A stretch of 64,000 bases of DNA from Photobacterium kishitanii (GCF_003026355.1 NZ_PYON01000005.1:62001-126000); one strand, 5' to 3'; numbered from the stretch's first letter, positions 8,549 through 18,161 are shown. A program made the numbers and translations. The notes: generated from the sequence alone by a model not told the origin.

Positions 8549-9238
8549 TTAAAAATAAAGTCGCATAACTGATTCAGCAACACATGCAGGACGACGACAA
8601 CCTTCGATTTCAACAGTAATCTCTTGAACGATTTCTAGACCGCGCTTAATTGGTGTTACAGATTGAATTTTTGTTCTTGCGCGAATATTAACGCCTGTTT
8701 TTACTGGGTAAGGAAATCTAACTTGGTTAAGACCATAATTGACCGTCATTTTTGCAGATGGAAACTTAGGGCTCGCAGGGTCAACACTGTCAGTTAATAC
8801 TGATAGGAGTGAAAGCGTTAAAAAACCATGTGCAATGGTTGTTTTAAAAGGAGATTCTGCTGCTGCTTTTTGTGGATCAGTATGGATCCATTGATGATCG
8901 TCGGTAACATTAGCAAAGTTATTAATACGCAGCTGATCAACTGTTAGCCATTCGCCAACATGAATTTCTTCACCTAATGATGCTGTGAGCTCATTCATGA
9001 CTTTGGTGGCTTCTGGGTGCATCTCAACCATAATAGGTTTAGAGACAGCTTCACCGTTAGATATAGAAACGAGGTTATGATCTTTTACCCAAGTTGCAAA
9101 ATGGCTGCTATTGGCTTTATTGAGGAACTCAATCCAATAATCACGGATTGATGGGGATAGCCAGTCTTTAAATTCAAACGGGTGATGTGATAACACTTCA
9201 CGTTTACGTTTGATAAAATCGACTACTTTTACTTTCAT
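8549..9238 (-). CDS. MaoC/PhaJ-type enoyl-CoA or hydroxyacyl thioester hydratase
   Basis: The 229-residue product has a hot-dog-fold MaoC domain in its second half. The hydratase-2 motif is visible as FANVTDDHQWIHTDP with the catalytic Asp and His, followed by FKTTIAHGFLTLSLL. The N-terminal 80 residues (FKDWLSPSIRDYW, then VSKPIMVEMHPEA) are an extension I cannot assign. The likely reaction is hydration of trans-2-enoyl-CoA to (R)-3-hydroxyacyl-CoA, possibly linking beta-oxidation to other acyl pools. The ATG at 9238 with AAGG upstream is preferred to a TTG at 9283. It is monocistronic. Confidence 0.8.
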   Translation of the reverse strand: MKVKVVDFIKRKREVLSHHPFEFKDWLSPSIRDYWIEFLNKANSSHFATWVKDHNLVSISNGEAVSKPIMVEMHPEATKVMNELTASLGEEIHVGEWLTVDQLRINNFANVTDDHQWIHTDPQKAAAESPFKTTIAHGFLTLSLLSVLTDSVDPASPKFPSAKMTVNYGLNQVRFPYPVKTGVNIRARTKIQSVTPIKRGLEIVQEITVEIEGCRRPACVAESVMRLYF

Positions 9239-9568
9239 AGAGCATAACCTTAGTTTGAAATGCCGCGCTTGGGTTTGGGGCAAGGCATTGTAGCTATTAT
9301 TTACAGTAGCACAACTGGTATTTTTTATAAAAAATACTTATAAGACTCATCGGATGAGTTAATTTTAAAGGATGTTGATGCCTTTACGCAATAATTAAAT
9401 GGCGTTTTTTAACGATTTTTTATAGAAAAGCTGAGTTAGTCACGGAAACAATGCTAAATATTACTTATAGGTATCATAAACTATTAGATCTTAACCTATG
9501 CTGAAATACTATAAATAGTAGGAGACTATAATAGTAAAGAGATACGACTTATATCATGGAGGAAGTGG

Positions 9569-10906
9569 ATGATTGCATATGAAGCTAATTTTGATGGGTT
9601 AGTCGGGCCCACTCATAATTATAGTGGTTTATCTACAGGTAATATTGCCTCGCTTACATATAGTCAGCAAGTATCAAATCCTAAAAGAGCGGCACTACAA
9701 GGCCTCGATAAAATGAAAGCATTGGCTAATTTAGGACTTATACAAGGTGTTATTGCACCTCAAATGCGGCCTGATATACAGGTGTTACGGCGACTCGGTT
9801 TTTATGGTAGTGATCGTTGTGTATTACAGCAAGCAGCACAGCAAGCACCTAAGTTATTAACAAGCTGCTGTTCAGCATCCAGTATGTGGGCTGCTAACGC
9901 TGCAACAGTCTCACCTTCGGCAGATACAGATGATCGCCGTATACATTTTACCCCTGCTAATTTAGTTAACCATTTTCATCGCTCTATTGAAAACCAAACA
10001 ACGTCTCGAATTTTAGCGGCTATATTTAACGACGAGAATCATTTTTGTCATCATCAACCGTTACCTGCATCAGAACAATTAGGTGACGAAGGCGCAGCTA
10101 ATCACATGCGTTTTTGTGAGCATCATGGTGAGCAAGGTGTCGAGATGTTTGTATTTGGGCGTTATGGGTTTGATCATCATCAGCAAGCACCTACACGGTA
10201 TCCTGCACGTCAAACATATGAAGCGAGTGCTGCTATTGTACGGTTACATCAGTTAGACCCACAACAAGTGGTGATGGCGCAACAAAATCCGTTATTAATA
10301 GATCAAGGTGTGTTTCATAATGATGTAATTGCAGTTGCTAATCAGCAAGTATTGTTTTGTCATCAATATGCTTTTTTAAATCAAGCTGATGTTTATCTGC
10401 AGCTACAGCAGAAAATGGGAATGGATTTTTCTATTATAGAAGTACCTGACAATGTCGTAAGTGTTGATGATGCTGTCAGTAGTTATTTATTTAATTCGCA
10501 ATTAGTGACTTTACCAAATGGTGATGTCAGTTTGATCTTACCGCAAGAGTGCCAACGTAACCCACGCATATGGCAGTATGTACAACAATTATTACAAGCG
10601 CGAGTTGGTATTAACCGAATTGATTTATTTAACTTAAGTCAGAGCATGTGTAATGGTGGTGGGCCAGCATGCTTACGTTTAAGAGTCGTATTAACCGAGC
10701 AAGAGCAGCGAGCGGTTAACCCTGCAGTATTATTAACAGATACATTATTTAAACGCTTACGAGAATGGATTGATTTACATTATCGAGATCGATTAGTAGA
10801 AGCTGATTTAGCTGATCCGTCATTATTATTGCAGTCTTATACTGCATTAGACGAATTAACCTATATTTTAAAATTGGGGTCAGTCTATGATTTTCAGCAA
10901 GTATAA
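9569..10906 (+). CDS. astB: N-succinylarginine dihydrolase
   Basis: AstB removes two ammonia and CO2 from N2-succinylarginine in the arginine succinyltransferase pathway. The protein has the family start ([17 protein letters not shown]), [28 protein letters not shown], and near its C-terminus [14 protein letters not shown], which carries the nucleophilic Cys. At 445 residues it is full length. Strong Shine-Dalgarno GGAGG lies seven bases before the ATG. The other ast genes are not in the window, so astB stands alone here; the aspartoacylase at 54318 is related to AstE but is not it. Confidence 0.95.
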   Translation: MIAYEANFDGLVGPTHNYSGLSTGNIASLTYSQQVSNPKRAALQGLDKMKALANLGLIQGVIAPQMRPDIQVLRRLGFYGSDRCVLQQAAQQAPKLLTSCCSASSMWAANAATVSPSADTDDRRIHFTPANLVNHFHRSIENQTTSRILAAIFNDENHFCHHQPLPASEQLGDEGAANHMRFCEHHGEQGVEMFVFGRYGFDHHQQAPTRYPARQTYEASAAIVRLHQLDPQQVVMAQQNPLLIDQGVFHNDVIAVANQQVLFCHQYAFLNQADVYLQLQQKMGMDFSIIEVPDNVVSVDDAVSSYLFNSQLVTLPNGDVSLILPQECQRNPRIWQYVQQLLQARVGINRIDLFNLSQSMCNGGGPACLRLRVVLTEQEQRAVNPAVLLTDTLFKRLREWIDLHYRDRLVEADLADPSLLLQSYTALDELTYILKLGSVYDFQQV

Positions 10907-10944
10907 TCCGCAAAGTCGTGAGTAGATATTGACTGCGGATTATA
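10902..10944. terminator. Inverted repeat between astB and the YidB-like gene
   Basis: TATAATCCGCA (10902-10912) and TGCGGATTATA (10934-10944) are perfect 11-base complements; the first arm contains the astB stop codon. Placement between convergent genes suggests a terminator, but the T-runs are weak. Confidence 0.5.
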
Positions 10945-10957
10945 AATACTAACATTG

Positions 10958-11440
10958 CTACTTTTTACCAAAAATGGTTGAAGCAAGGCTCTTAAGGTTA
11001 TTAATATCCATTAAATCATCAATGCTATGAATTTCACCAACAGGCTGAATTAATAAGTTATGATCAATATCACCTCCAGGGCTTGCCTGATCAATCATGG
11101 TTGGTAATGCATCTTGTAGACCTAAAATGACATCTTGTTCTGACATTTTGAGTTCAGAAGCAAATGTGGCAAGTTTCTCTGTACTAAAAATAGTGGCAAT
11201 ATTTGTCGCTGAAATCTTAGCATTAACTTCGTTACCTAGCCAAGAGTTGGCAATATTAGATAAATCTGCTTGATTGAGCGCTTTAATAACAGTCTGGAGG
11301 TTTACGTGTTGAGCTTGATCATCACCGTCTAATAAATGAGAGAGTGCTGAAAAAATACTATTTTCATCAACAGCTTGAGTATTTGCACGTGATTGATTAA
11401 AAAACTGTGCACCAAGACGAACTATTTCTACCATATCCAT
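10958..11440 (-). CDS. YidB-like DUF937 protein
   Basis: This 160-residue soluble protein is mostly helical and ends with the DUF937 pattern: repeated NIA(N/T) segments, then DALPTMIDQASPGGDI. YidB-type proteins are of unknown function. AAGGAG lies eight bases before the ATG. It converges on astB and looks monocistronic. Confidence 0.8.
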   Translation of the reverse strand: MDMVEIVRLGAQFFNQSRANTQAVDENSIFSALSHLLDGDDQAQHVNLQTVIKALNQADLSNIANSWLGNEVNAKISATNIATIFSTEKLATFASELKMSEQDVILGLQDALPTMIDQASPGGDIDHNLLIQPVGEIHSIDDLMDINNLKSLASTIFGKK

Positions 11441-11831
11441 GACTAAGACTCCTTGCTTGATAAGCTCATTATGCGGCTACTAAAAATCGTGATACTGATG
11501 TCACGCACAAAACTTAATAAGCTCATGTTATATTCTCTGCTGAGTCTATTACTGATGGCTATTAATAAGTATGTTGTTAATAATAATACAAAAAACAGAT
11601 TGAATTATCAGCATTTTCTGACATTTTAATGCTAAAAATGTATTTTACATGCATTTGCGGTATGGTTGCTTATGAGGTTGTATAGTTGTCTGGCTTTAGT
11701 ATTTATTTAACTAATGACCACATCTATGTGTAGCAATGCTTGACCTGTTTTAGACCAAACAGGGATAATGGTCGTCATAAATCTATAAGTGTAATAATCA
11801 CTCATCGTCACGAATAATTGATGGAGTTTCA
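11441..11831. other. Intergenic region between divergent genes
   Basis: This 391-base AT-rich region must hold promoters for both flanking genes. I see no convincing ORF. One perfect hairpin, CCTGTTT-TAGACC-AAACAGG at 11744-11763, lies about 70 bases before the YaiL-type start and could sit in its 5' leader. Confidence 0.4.
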
Positions 11832-12353
11832 ATGGCAAAGCTAAGCCTACAAGAGCAAATGCTAAAAGCTGGTCTTATTGATAAGAAAAAGCTAAAAAAA
11901 GCGGGTAAGACAACTAAGAAATCGCGAACTCAAGCTAAAGAAGCAAAAGCTGCTGTTGAGGAGAACCGAATCTCTCAGCTTGAGAAAGACAAACAGCTTA
12001 ATCGTCAGCGAGATGAAGATGCACAACAAAAAGCATTTTTAGCGCAAGTAAAACAGTTGATTGAAATGAATCGCTTAGATCGTAATAGCGGGGATATTGG
12101 TTATAACTTTACTGATGGTACCACGGTTAAGAAGATCTATGTTGATAAGCTAATGCAAGCACAATTAGTGAATGGTCGCCTTGCTATTGCACGTTATCTT
12201 GATGGTTACGAGGTTATTCCTGCGTCTGTAGCGGATAAAATTGCTCTACGTGATCAAGAGTCAATTGTGCTTAATAATGTGGTTGATGAAAGTATTATTG
12301 ATGATGATGATCCATATGCAGATTTTGTTATTCCTGACGATCTAATGTGGTAA
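11832..12353 (+). CDS. YaiL-type DUF2058 nucleic acid-associated protein
   Basis: The 173-residue protein has a Lys-rich N-terminus (SLQEQMLKAGLIDKKKLKKA, about residues 5-24), a charged coiled-coil to about residue 85, then a compact domain with GDIGYNFTDGT and the acidic end DDDDPYADFVIPDDLMW. This matches the DUF2058/YaiL family, which is annotated as nucleoprotein or polynucleotide-associated; its biochemical role is not established. It is monocistronic with its own terminator. Confidence 0.85.
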   Translation: MAKLSLQEQMLKAGLIDKKKLKKAGKTTKKSRTQAKEAKAAVEENRISQLEKDKQLNRQRDEDAQQKAFLAQVKQLIEMNRLDRNSGDIGYNFTDGTTVKKIYVDKLMQAQLVNGRLAIARYLDGYEVIPASVADKIALRDQESIVLNNVVDESIIDDDDPYADFVIPDDLMW

Positions 12354-12367
12354 ATAGCACTAAATGG

Positions 12368-12394
12368 AAAAAGCCTCATTAGAGGCTTTTTTTA
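12368..12394 (+). terminator. Intrinsic terminator after the YaiL-type gene
   Basis: AAAAAGCCTC pairs with GAGGCTTTTTT around a short loop, followed by T7. The 288 bases to the next start show no other gene. Confidence 0.85.
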
Positions 12395-12682
12395 TACCTA
12401 AAATATTTGGCGAAGGGATGTTTTTGGTATTACTGTTTTAAAAGAGTTCACGAAAAGCATCAATGTGTATTGATATAGGTAATCGTTTGCGAATCAAATG
12501 TTGGTTAAAGGCAGTTGTAATTCAATGAAATAGGGCATATTTTAATGAGAGTATTTATCATTTGCATTGCTGATACGATGGCAATGATAAATAAATGTAC
12601 GATGGTAGTGTCTGCGGTCTCATAAATGACCCAGTCATTATTGTTGAGTTGTGATGATGATAAACGTACTAGGATAACAACA

Positions 12683-14386
12683 ATGAATAATGAAATTACG
12701 CGTTGGCTACAACGTGACCCTGACCCTAAATCACGTCAAGAATTACAACAATTAGTTGCCGATAATGCGACCGCCGAATTAGCCGATCGTTTTAATGGAC
12801 GCTTAGAGTTTGGGACCGCAGGTTTACGTGGTGTGGTTGGTGCAGGACCTAATCGTATGAATCGGTTAGTTATTCAAGAAACAGCAACAGGACTTGGCCA
12901 GTATCTATTACGTACAGATAGTGCCGCTGCTCATAAAGGTGTTGTTATTGGTTATGATGGCCGCCCAGATTCGCGTCAATTCGCTCATGATACAGCAGCA
13001 GCATTAGCAGCCCAAGGTATTAAAGTTTATCTCACCACCAAAGTTGCGGCAACACCGATTGTGGCTTTTGGTGTTAAGCATTTACATACTGCAGCCGCAG
13101 TTGTTGTGACTGCGAGTCATAATCCACCGGCTTATAATGGTTTTAAAGTGTATTGGAATAATGGTGCGCAGATCATTCCACCTCATGACGCAGGTATTGC
13201 TGCTGAAATTGATAAAGCTACCCAATCTGAATTACACCTTATGGATTTAGCTGAAGCAGAAGCCAAGGGCTTATTAGTATGGCTTGATGATGCTTATTAT
13301 CAAGATTACCGTAAGGCAATAAATACGAATCCATTATTGAATAATCATCATAACCCGCAAGATATTAGTATTGCCTATACAGCAATGCATGGTGTTGGTG
13401 CTGATATGGCTGAAACATTATTAGCTGATGCAGGGTTTAAATATGTTTACAGTGTTGCAGCTCAACGTGAACCAGACGGTGCTTTTCCAACGGTTAAGTT
13501 TCCAAATCCTGAAGAGCAAGGGGCAATGGATCTTGTGATCGCAGAGGCGAAACTACACGGGGCAACTTTAGCGTGCGCTAATGATCCTGATGCTGACCGT
13601 TTTGCGGTTGCTGTTCGCTGTGCTGATGGTGAGTATCAGATGTTAACTGGCGATCAAGTTGGTACATTATTTGGTTATTACTTGCTTAATCAGGCACAAG
13701 CTTCAACTAGCTTAGTCGGTAATACCATTGTTTCATCAACATTACTTGGTAAAATCGCCACAGCCCTTGGTGCACAATATTATCAAACATTAACGGGGTT
13801 TAAATGGCTCACTAATGTCGCAATGGAACGTCAAACGGTTGATCATCAGTTCTTATTTGCTTATGAAGAAGCGTTAGGCTACACCATTGGCAATACCGTA
13901 TGGGATAAAGATGGATTATCTGCGTTAGTAGCATTTGCACAACTAACCGCTGAACTATCTGCTAAAGGTCAAACTGTTTGGGATCAACTTGAAGCGATTT
14001 ATCGTGAATATGGTTTATATATTAATGCCCAGCGTAGCATTGCGCTTGATCCAACCGCTGCGCCAATCGGTGATTCATTACGTACAACGCCACCACAGGC
14101 GATTGCAGGGTTGGCTATTCATAGCACTGAGGATTTTAAAACCTCATTGCGCACTTTTGCTGATGGATCGGTTGAAGCAATTGATTTACCGGTTAGCGAT
14201 GTACTAATTTATCATCTTGAAGGTGGTGCGCGCGTTGTTGTGCGTCCGTCTGGTACTGAGCCTAAATTGAAATGTTATTATGAAGTTGTTGAGCCAATGA
14301 GCCAAGAAGAGACATTTGAACATGCTCAATTACGCGCTCAGGAAACAATGGATCGATTAATTGTTCAGCATCAAGCTTCATTGTAA
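12683..14386 (+). CDS. Phosphohexomutase (phosphoglucomutase/phosphomannomutase family)
   Basis: The alpha-D-phosphohexomutase superfamily enzyme interconverts hexose 1- and 6-phosphates. All four signatures are present in order: the phosphoserine loop VVTASHNPPAYNGFKVYW, the metal loop ANDPDADRFAVA, the sugar loop FAYEEALGYTIG, and the phosphate loop RPSGTEPKLK. The opening FGTAGLRGVVGAGPNRMN and the 567-residue length resemble the PGM2/PgcA subgroup rather than ManB or GlmM. An upstream ATG at 12626 would add 19 residues, but AGGATAACAACA precedes the ATG at 12683, where MNNEITRWLQRDPDP matches the usual start. Substrate (glucose versus mannose or pentose phosphate) is undecided. Confidence 0.88.
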   Translation: MNNEITRWLQRDPDPKSRQELQQLVADNATAELADRFNGRLEFGTAGLRGVVGAGPNRMNRLVIQETATGLGQYLLRTDSAAAHKGVVIGYDGRPDSRQFAHDTAAALAAQGIKVYLTTKVAATPIVAFGVKHLHTAAAVVVTASHNPPAYNGFKVYWNNGAQIIPPHDAGIAAEIDKATQSELHLMDLAEAEAKGLLVWLDDAYYQDYRKAINTNPLLNNHHNPQDISIAYTAMHGVGADMAETLLADAGFKYVYSVAAQREPDGAFPTVKFPNPEEQGAMDLVIAEAKLHGATLACANDPDADRFAVAVRCADGEYQMLTGDQVGTLFGYYLLNQAQASTSLVGNTIVSSTLLGKIATALGAQYYQTLTGFKWLTNVAMERQTVDHQFLFAYEEALGYTIGNTVWDKDGLSALVAFAQLTAELSAKGQTVWDQLEAIYREYGLYINAQRSIALDPTAAPIGDSLRTTPPQAIAGLAIHSTEDFKTSLRTFADGSVEAIDLPVSDVLIYHLEGGARVVVRPSGTEPKLKCYYEVVEPMSQEETFEHAQLRAQETMDRLIVQHQASL

Positions 14387-14481
14387 TTGAGCTTACCGTG
14401 GTATGGTAAAGCTGAACTCTAGACAATTTTCAGTGTATAATCACGAAAGTTAGAATTTATTTAGATAACCAAGGGTTTACC

Positions 14482-14658
14482 ATGCACGATCTTAATTTAT
14501 CGTTACCTGATGATTATGAAAAAGAGCCAGAATTACCGATTCCATCGATTGATGACCAAAAGAAAATTGTGGCAGAGCTTAAGCGTTTAGAAGAAGCAGG
14601 TGAGTTAACGCCTGAAATTTTGCACGCATTCATGACAGGTGAACGTTTACCTGAATAA
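14482..14658 (+). CDS. Conserved-looking 58-residue acidic protein
   Basis: The ORF begins MHDLNLSLPDDYEKEPELPI and ends FMTGERLPE. It is highly acidic and probably helical in the middle (KKIVAELKRLEEAGELTPE). A clear ribosome binding site (AAGGG, six bases before the ATG) and a strong terminator 24 bases after the stop make it a convincing gene. It contains no domain I can name. Confidence 0.75.
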   Translation: MHDLNLSLPDDYEKEPELPIPSIDDQKKIVAELKRLEEAGELTPEILHAFMTGERLPE

Positions 14659-14681
14659 GGTAATGTTGATCATTGTGTAAT

Positions 14682-14734
14682 AAAAAGCCTCTTACTGTTC
14701 TTCATTTATTATTGAAGCAGTAAGAGGCTTTTTT
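14682..14734 (+). terminator. Strong long-stem terminator
   Basis: AAAAAGCCTCTTACTG pairs with CAGTAAGAGGCTTTTTT over about 16 bases and is followed by Ts. It can also act for the convergent brnQ gene. Confidence 0.9.
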
Positions 14735-14801
14735 ATAGCTAATTAATGATGGGATACAGTCTGGTATTGATAACCCCAATTATCGTTACACAGAGATATT
14801 A

Positions 14802-16151
14802 TTAATTTTTAGCCGTTGAATCTAAACGGTAATCCACAACATTGAACTTACGCGCTACGATGGGTAAGCGGGCCATGATAGTCGTCACAAATAAGATCAA
14901 TAGAGTTGGTAGTAACCAACTGGCATGTGCCTGATATAGTGGCAATGTGTCATTAAAGAACTGATTAAGATCTGCGGGCATTTTACCGAGAATACTTATT
15001 GCATCAACAGTACCAAATACCATGGCAGTGACTAATACTGAGGAATGAGTCAGTGTTGAAACATGAATGGTAGAAGCGGTTAAAGAGGCAAACACGAGTG
15101 CAATTGCAACTGGGCATAAGACTAAGATAGCAGGCAAGCTAACCTTAAGAATATCATCGAGACCAAAGTTAGCAATCATACCTGTTAACACAACAATAAT
15201 TGTTGCTGTTAAACCAAATGAAGCTTTGAATGTTTGTTGGTAATATTCAGCGCAGGCATTGGTTAAACCTACGGTAGTCGTTAAACAAGCCATGATAATA
15301 ATTGCAGCCAGTAACCATTGGCCATAGACTCCAAACTCACCTGCAACATAACGTGTAAGGATTACACTGCCGTTCATTCCGTGAGTAGCAATTGAGGTTG
15401 AAGTCGCACCAACATACCCCATCGCAATATAACAGCTTCCCATTAATACAAAATAGATCATTGCGACTTTAAACGAGACGCTAGCGATTCCTTTTTGTGA
15501 TACCACTCCTTTAGCTTTAATTGCTTGAATGATAACCCAACCAAAACCGACTGCTGCGATAGCATCCATCGTCATATAACCTTGGATTAAGCCACTGGTA
15601 ACTGCGCTGTGCTGATAATCACCATAAGGAGCTGCTGGAGCACCTAGTGGTGAAAAGAAAGCGGCGAGGCCTAAACCTGCTAATAATAAAATCAGAGCTG
15701 GTGTCATGATTTTACCAATGTAATTAACGAGGTTGCCGGGCTTAAATGCCAAAATTAATGTTAGGGCAGAGAATACAATAGAGAAAGCAATGAGATGATC
15801 AGCTTTGAAAAAAGGTTTTAATCCCATTTCATAAGCAACAGTAACTGCACGAGGCATACCAAATGCTGGGCCAATTGCTGTAAATAATAGAATCCAGAAT
15901 GTAGTTGCTAACCATTTTGGCAGTGCTTTAGTAAGGTTTTTAGTGCTACCAATACGACCTAGTACAATAATAGTAAAGGCGGGTAGACCAACTGCGGTGA
16001 CTAAGAAGCCGCTCATTGCTGATGTTAATGATGTACCTGCATCCAAACCCATAGCAGGGGGAAAGATCAAGTTACCAGCACCTAGAAACAGTGCGAAGGT
16101 CATAAGACCGATAGCGAGTAAGTCTTGTGTTTTCAAATGTTGTACCTGCAT
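14802..16151 (-). CDS. brnQ: Branched-chain amino acid carrier BrnQ, copy 1
   Basis: The 449-residue LIVCS-family carrier takes up Leu, Ile and Val with sodium or protons across the inner membrane. It has about twelve hydrophobic segments and the family opening IGLMTFALFLGAGNLIFPP. The ATG at 16151 has no evident ribosome binding site; a TTG at 16136 preceded by AGGTACAACAT is an alternative that aligns with the best start of copy 2. A paralogue of the same size lies upstream on the same strand. A 19-codon ORF rich in Ile and Leu and competing hairpins lie 156-215 bases upstream, suggesting attenuation by branched-chain amino acids. Confidence 0.92.
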   Translation of the reverse strand: MQVQHLKTQDLLAIGLMTFALFLGAGNLIFPPAMGLDAGTSLTSAMSGFLVTAVGLPAFTIIVLGRIGSTKNLTKALPKWLATTFWILLFTAIGPAFGMPRAVTVAYEMGLKPFFKADHLIAFSIVFSALTLILAFKPGNLVNYIGKIMTPALILLLAGLGLAAFFSPLGAPAAPYGDYQHSAVTSGLIQGYMTMDAIAAVGFGWVIIQAIKAKGVVSQKGIASVSFKVAMIYFVLMGSCYIAMGYVGATSTSIATHGMNGSVILTRYVAGEFGVYGQWLLAAIIIMACLTTTVGLTNACAEYYQQTFKASFGLTATIIVVLTGMIANFGLDDILKVSLPAILVLCPVAIALVFASLTASTIHVSTLTHSSVLVTAMVFGTVDAISILGKMPADLNQFFNDTLPLYQAHASWLLPTLLILFVTTIMARLPIVARKFNVVDYRLDSTAKN

Positions 16152-16273
16152 TGTGTGAATGTCGAACAGTAACTAATGACTTAATGTTATAAGTATTATA
16201 GTGCTGTTACTTCGTTAATAATGGTTCCGCAGGTTTGCTGAAAGAAGATATGAAGAGTTGAAGCTATCCCCCA

Positions 16274-16307
16274 TCAGCAACGGCTGACGGAAGCTTGCCC
16301 GCCAGCC
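16274..16307 (-). promoter_or_regulatory. Competing hairpins after the brnQ copy 1 leader ORF
   Basis: Given on the plus strand, GGCTGACGG (16282-16290) pairs with CCGCCAGCC (16299-16307), with one G-T wobble. The alternative TCAGC (16274-16278) pairs with GCTGA (16283-16287) around AACG. They share bases, so only one can form. The first arm overlaps the leader stop codon. A C/T-rich tract follows on the transcript but no T-run, so classic intrinsic termination is not shown. Confidence 0.55.
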
Positions 16308-16366
16308 TAGCGAATAATCACTAGAATCAAAGCGGAAATAATTCGAGATGTTTTTCTTATCGTCAT
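16307..16366 (-). CDS. Putative Ile/Leu/Val leader peptide for brnQ copy 1
   Basis: This 19-codon ORF on the transcribed strand reads MTIRKTSRIISALILVIIR and stops directly at the first hairpin. Nine of 19 residues are branched-chain (six Ile, two Leu, one Val), clustered at the end just as in ilv leader peptides. Stalling on these codons could favour the second hairpin. No strong Shine-Dalgarno is seen. I infer an attenuation leader from codon content, position and RNA structure. Confidence 0.55.
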   Translation of the reverse strand: MTIRKTSRIISALILVIIR

Positions 16367-16732
16367 AGAAGCAACTTCAACCCAAGCGTTTGTCGTTGTG
16401 GTTGATGCTAAGTATTTCTGTTCTCTATGTTTCAACGCTGTTGAATGCATAACTTAACAACTTCTATTAATGAATGAGTGAATTACCCTTTAAAAATATA
16501 AAGAAAAGTTAGTGTTGTAAATAACTTTTTTCAAATTTTTTTTAATAGTTGTAAAAAAAATCTAATTTAAGTGTTTAATATTAACAAGTTAGTAAAGTTT
16601 GATGTGTTTGTTTTGAATGATAGTAATAATTTCGATTGATTATGTTGTGAGTTAGTGCTTTTTTTGACGAAAATTGTTAATCATAAGGGCTAGATATTAC
16701 CTAGCCCTACGATGATGGCGACTTAGATTAAA
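16367..16732. other. Intergenic region between brnQ copies
   Basis: No gene beyond the leader ORF is visible. The part from about 16490 to 16680 is very AT-rich and probably contains the promoter of copy 1 and the 3' end of the copy 2 transcript; I see no strong terminator hairpin. Confidence 0.4.
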
Positions 16733-18052
16733 CTAGTTTACAGCGACACTATCGTGATTTTTATGACTACGAGTACATAATTTACTGATTAAAATAGTGA
16801 TAGTGACAGGTGCTAGCCAAGATGCGTGAGACGCAAATAAAGGCAGCCAATGTTGAGCAAATTCGGTTATTGACGTTGGCAGTTTACCTAAAATATTTAA
16901 TGCATCAATAGTACCAAATAGTGTTGCAACTATGACAACTATTGTCTGACTTATTGAAATACGGCGTTGCTCTGACGTTGAGTGATTACGGATGAAAAAG
17001 GTTGAAATAATTAATGATATTGAAATTGGGCATAAAATTAAAATAGCGGGTAGGCTTACTTTAATAATTGTTTCTAAACCAACGTTAGAAATAATTGCGG
17101 TTAATACCATAATCACGGTAGCACTGAGTTTAAATTTTACACCGTAAGTGTTTTTATAATACTCACCATTAGCATTAGTTAAGCCTACTGTGGTGGTTAA
17201 ACACGCCATTAATGTGATGGCTGCTAACAACAGTTGTCCTAGCGTGCCAAATTCACCCGCAGCATAGCGAGTAAGGATTTCACCACCATTGGTTGCTTGT
17301 GGTGCAATATCTGAAGATGTCGCACCTAAATATCCCATAGCAAGGTAGCAAAGTGACATTAGAACCGCGTAAATGAGTGCAATGCGAAGGGTGTAGTAAG
17401 AAATTGCTTTATTACATTTCACGCCAGTATTACGGATAGTTTGAATAATAACCCAGCCAAAAGCGACGGCTGCAATCGCATCTAATGTCATGTAGCCCTG
17501 AATAAGCCCATTAACCGTTGGTGCTTTTTGGTAGGTTTCAATTGCTGCTGTTGGAGAGCCTAAAGGATTAATAACCGCAGAAATTGCAAGTAATGCTAAC
17601 ATTGCAATCAGTGCTGGCGTCATTACTTTGCCAATATAATCAACTAGTTTCCCTGGTTTAAGCGCTAGTACTAATGTTAATGCACAGAAAACGGCAGAGA
17701 AGACCATTAAGCCATTACCAGAATAAAACGGTTTGATCCCCATTTCATAGGCAACCGTAACAGCCCGAGGTAAAACGAAAGCAGGGCCGAGTGTGGTTAA
17801 CACTAAAAACCAAAATGAACGATCCATCCATTTTGGTAATGCCGCAGTTAATTTGTCCGCAGAAGATAACCGTCCTAGAACAACAAGTGTCAACGCAGGT
17901 AAGCCAACAGCGGTTAGCAAAAATCCTGCGATAGCAATTAACCAGTTTTCACCAGCTTGTTGTGCCATCAGAGGGGGGAATATTAGGTTTCCAGCACCGA
18001 GAAATAATGCAAAGGTCATAAAACCAATGGCTGCAAGTTCTTTTGTTTTCAA
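16733..18052 (-). CDS. brnQ: Branched-chain amino acid carrier BrnQ, copy 2
   Basis: This paralogue of copy 1 keeps the same LIVCS topology and opening (IGFMTFALFLGAGNLIFPP) and the PRAVTVAYEMGIKPF motif. The start is uncertain. A TTG at 18079 has no ribosome binding site, whereas a TTG at 18052 follows AAGGTATGTCAT at good spacing; I use the latter. The duplicate pair, with separate leaders and about 580 bases between them, suggests two carriers tuned to different amino acid signals. The upstream 31-codon ORF has four consecutive Val codons. Confidence 0.9.
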   Translation of the reverse strand: MKTKELAAIGFMTFALFLGAGNLIFPPLMAQQAGENWLIAIAGFLLTAVGLPALTLVVLGRLSSADKLTAALPKWMDRSFWFLVLTTLGPAFVLPRAVTVAYEMGIKPFYSGNGLMVFSAVFCALTLVLALKPGKLVDYIGKVMTPALIAMLALLAISAVINPLGSPTAAIETYQKAPTVNGLIQGYMTLDAIAAVAFGWVIIQTIRNTGVKCNKAISYYTLRIALIYAVLMSLCYLAMGYLGATSSDIAPQATNGGEILTRYAAGEFGTLGQLLLAAITLMACLTTTVGLTNANGEYYKNTYGVKFKLSATVIMVLTAIISNVGLETIIKVSLPAILILCPISISLIISTFFIRNHSTSEQRRISISQTIVVIVATLFGTIDALNILGKLPTSITEFAQHWLPLFASHASWLAPVTITILISKLCTRSHKNHDSVAVN

Positions 18053-18125
18053 ATGACATACCTTATTCAGAGCGAACAATGTGAGTCAGTATGCTGGAGA
18101 GGTAATAAGAAATGAAACTCATATC

Positions 18126-18159
18126 CGCCAGCGTTACTGACGAATAAATTAACCGTCAG
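18126..18159 (-). promoter_or_regulatory. Competing hairpins after the brnQ copy 2 leader ORF
   Basis: On the plus strand, CTGACG (18137-18142) can pair with CGTCAG (18154-18159) around an 11-base loop, or with CGCCAG (18126-18131; one wobble) around CGTTA. The central segment is shared, giving the segment 2:3 versus 3:4 logic of an attenuator. The bases after it are U-rich on the transcript but lack a clean T-run. Confidence 0.55.
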
Positions 18160-18161
18160 CG

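Noticed and set aside
8401..8613. 70-codon minus-strand ORF overlapping the MaoC-type gene end
   Set aside because: It runs through the terminator and out of frame with the real gene, with Lys/Phe-rich low-complexity content.
16261..16440. GC-rich patch between brnQ copies as an IS remnant
   Set aside because: The rise in GC is explained by the leader ORF and its hairpins; I found no terminal repeats or transposase-like frame.
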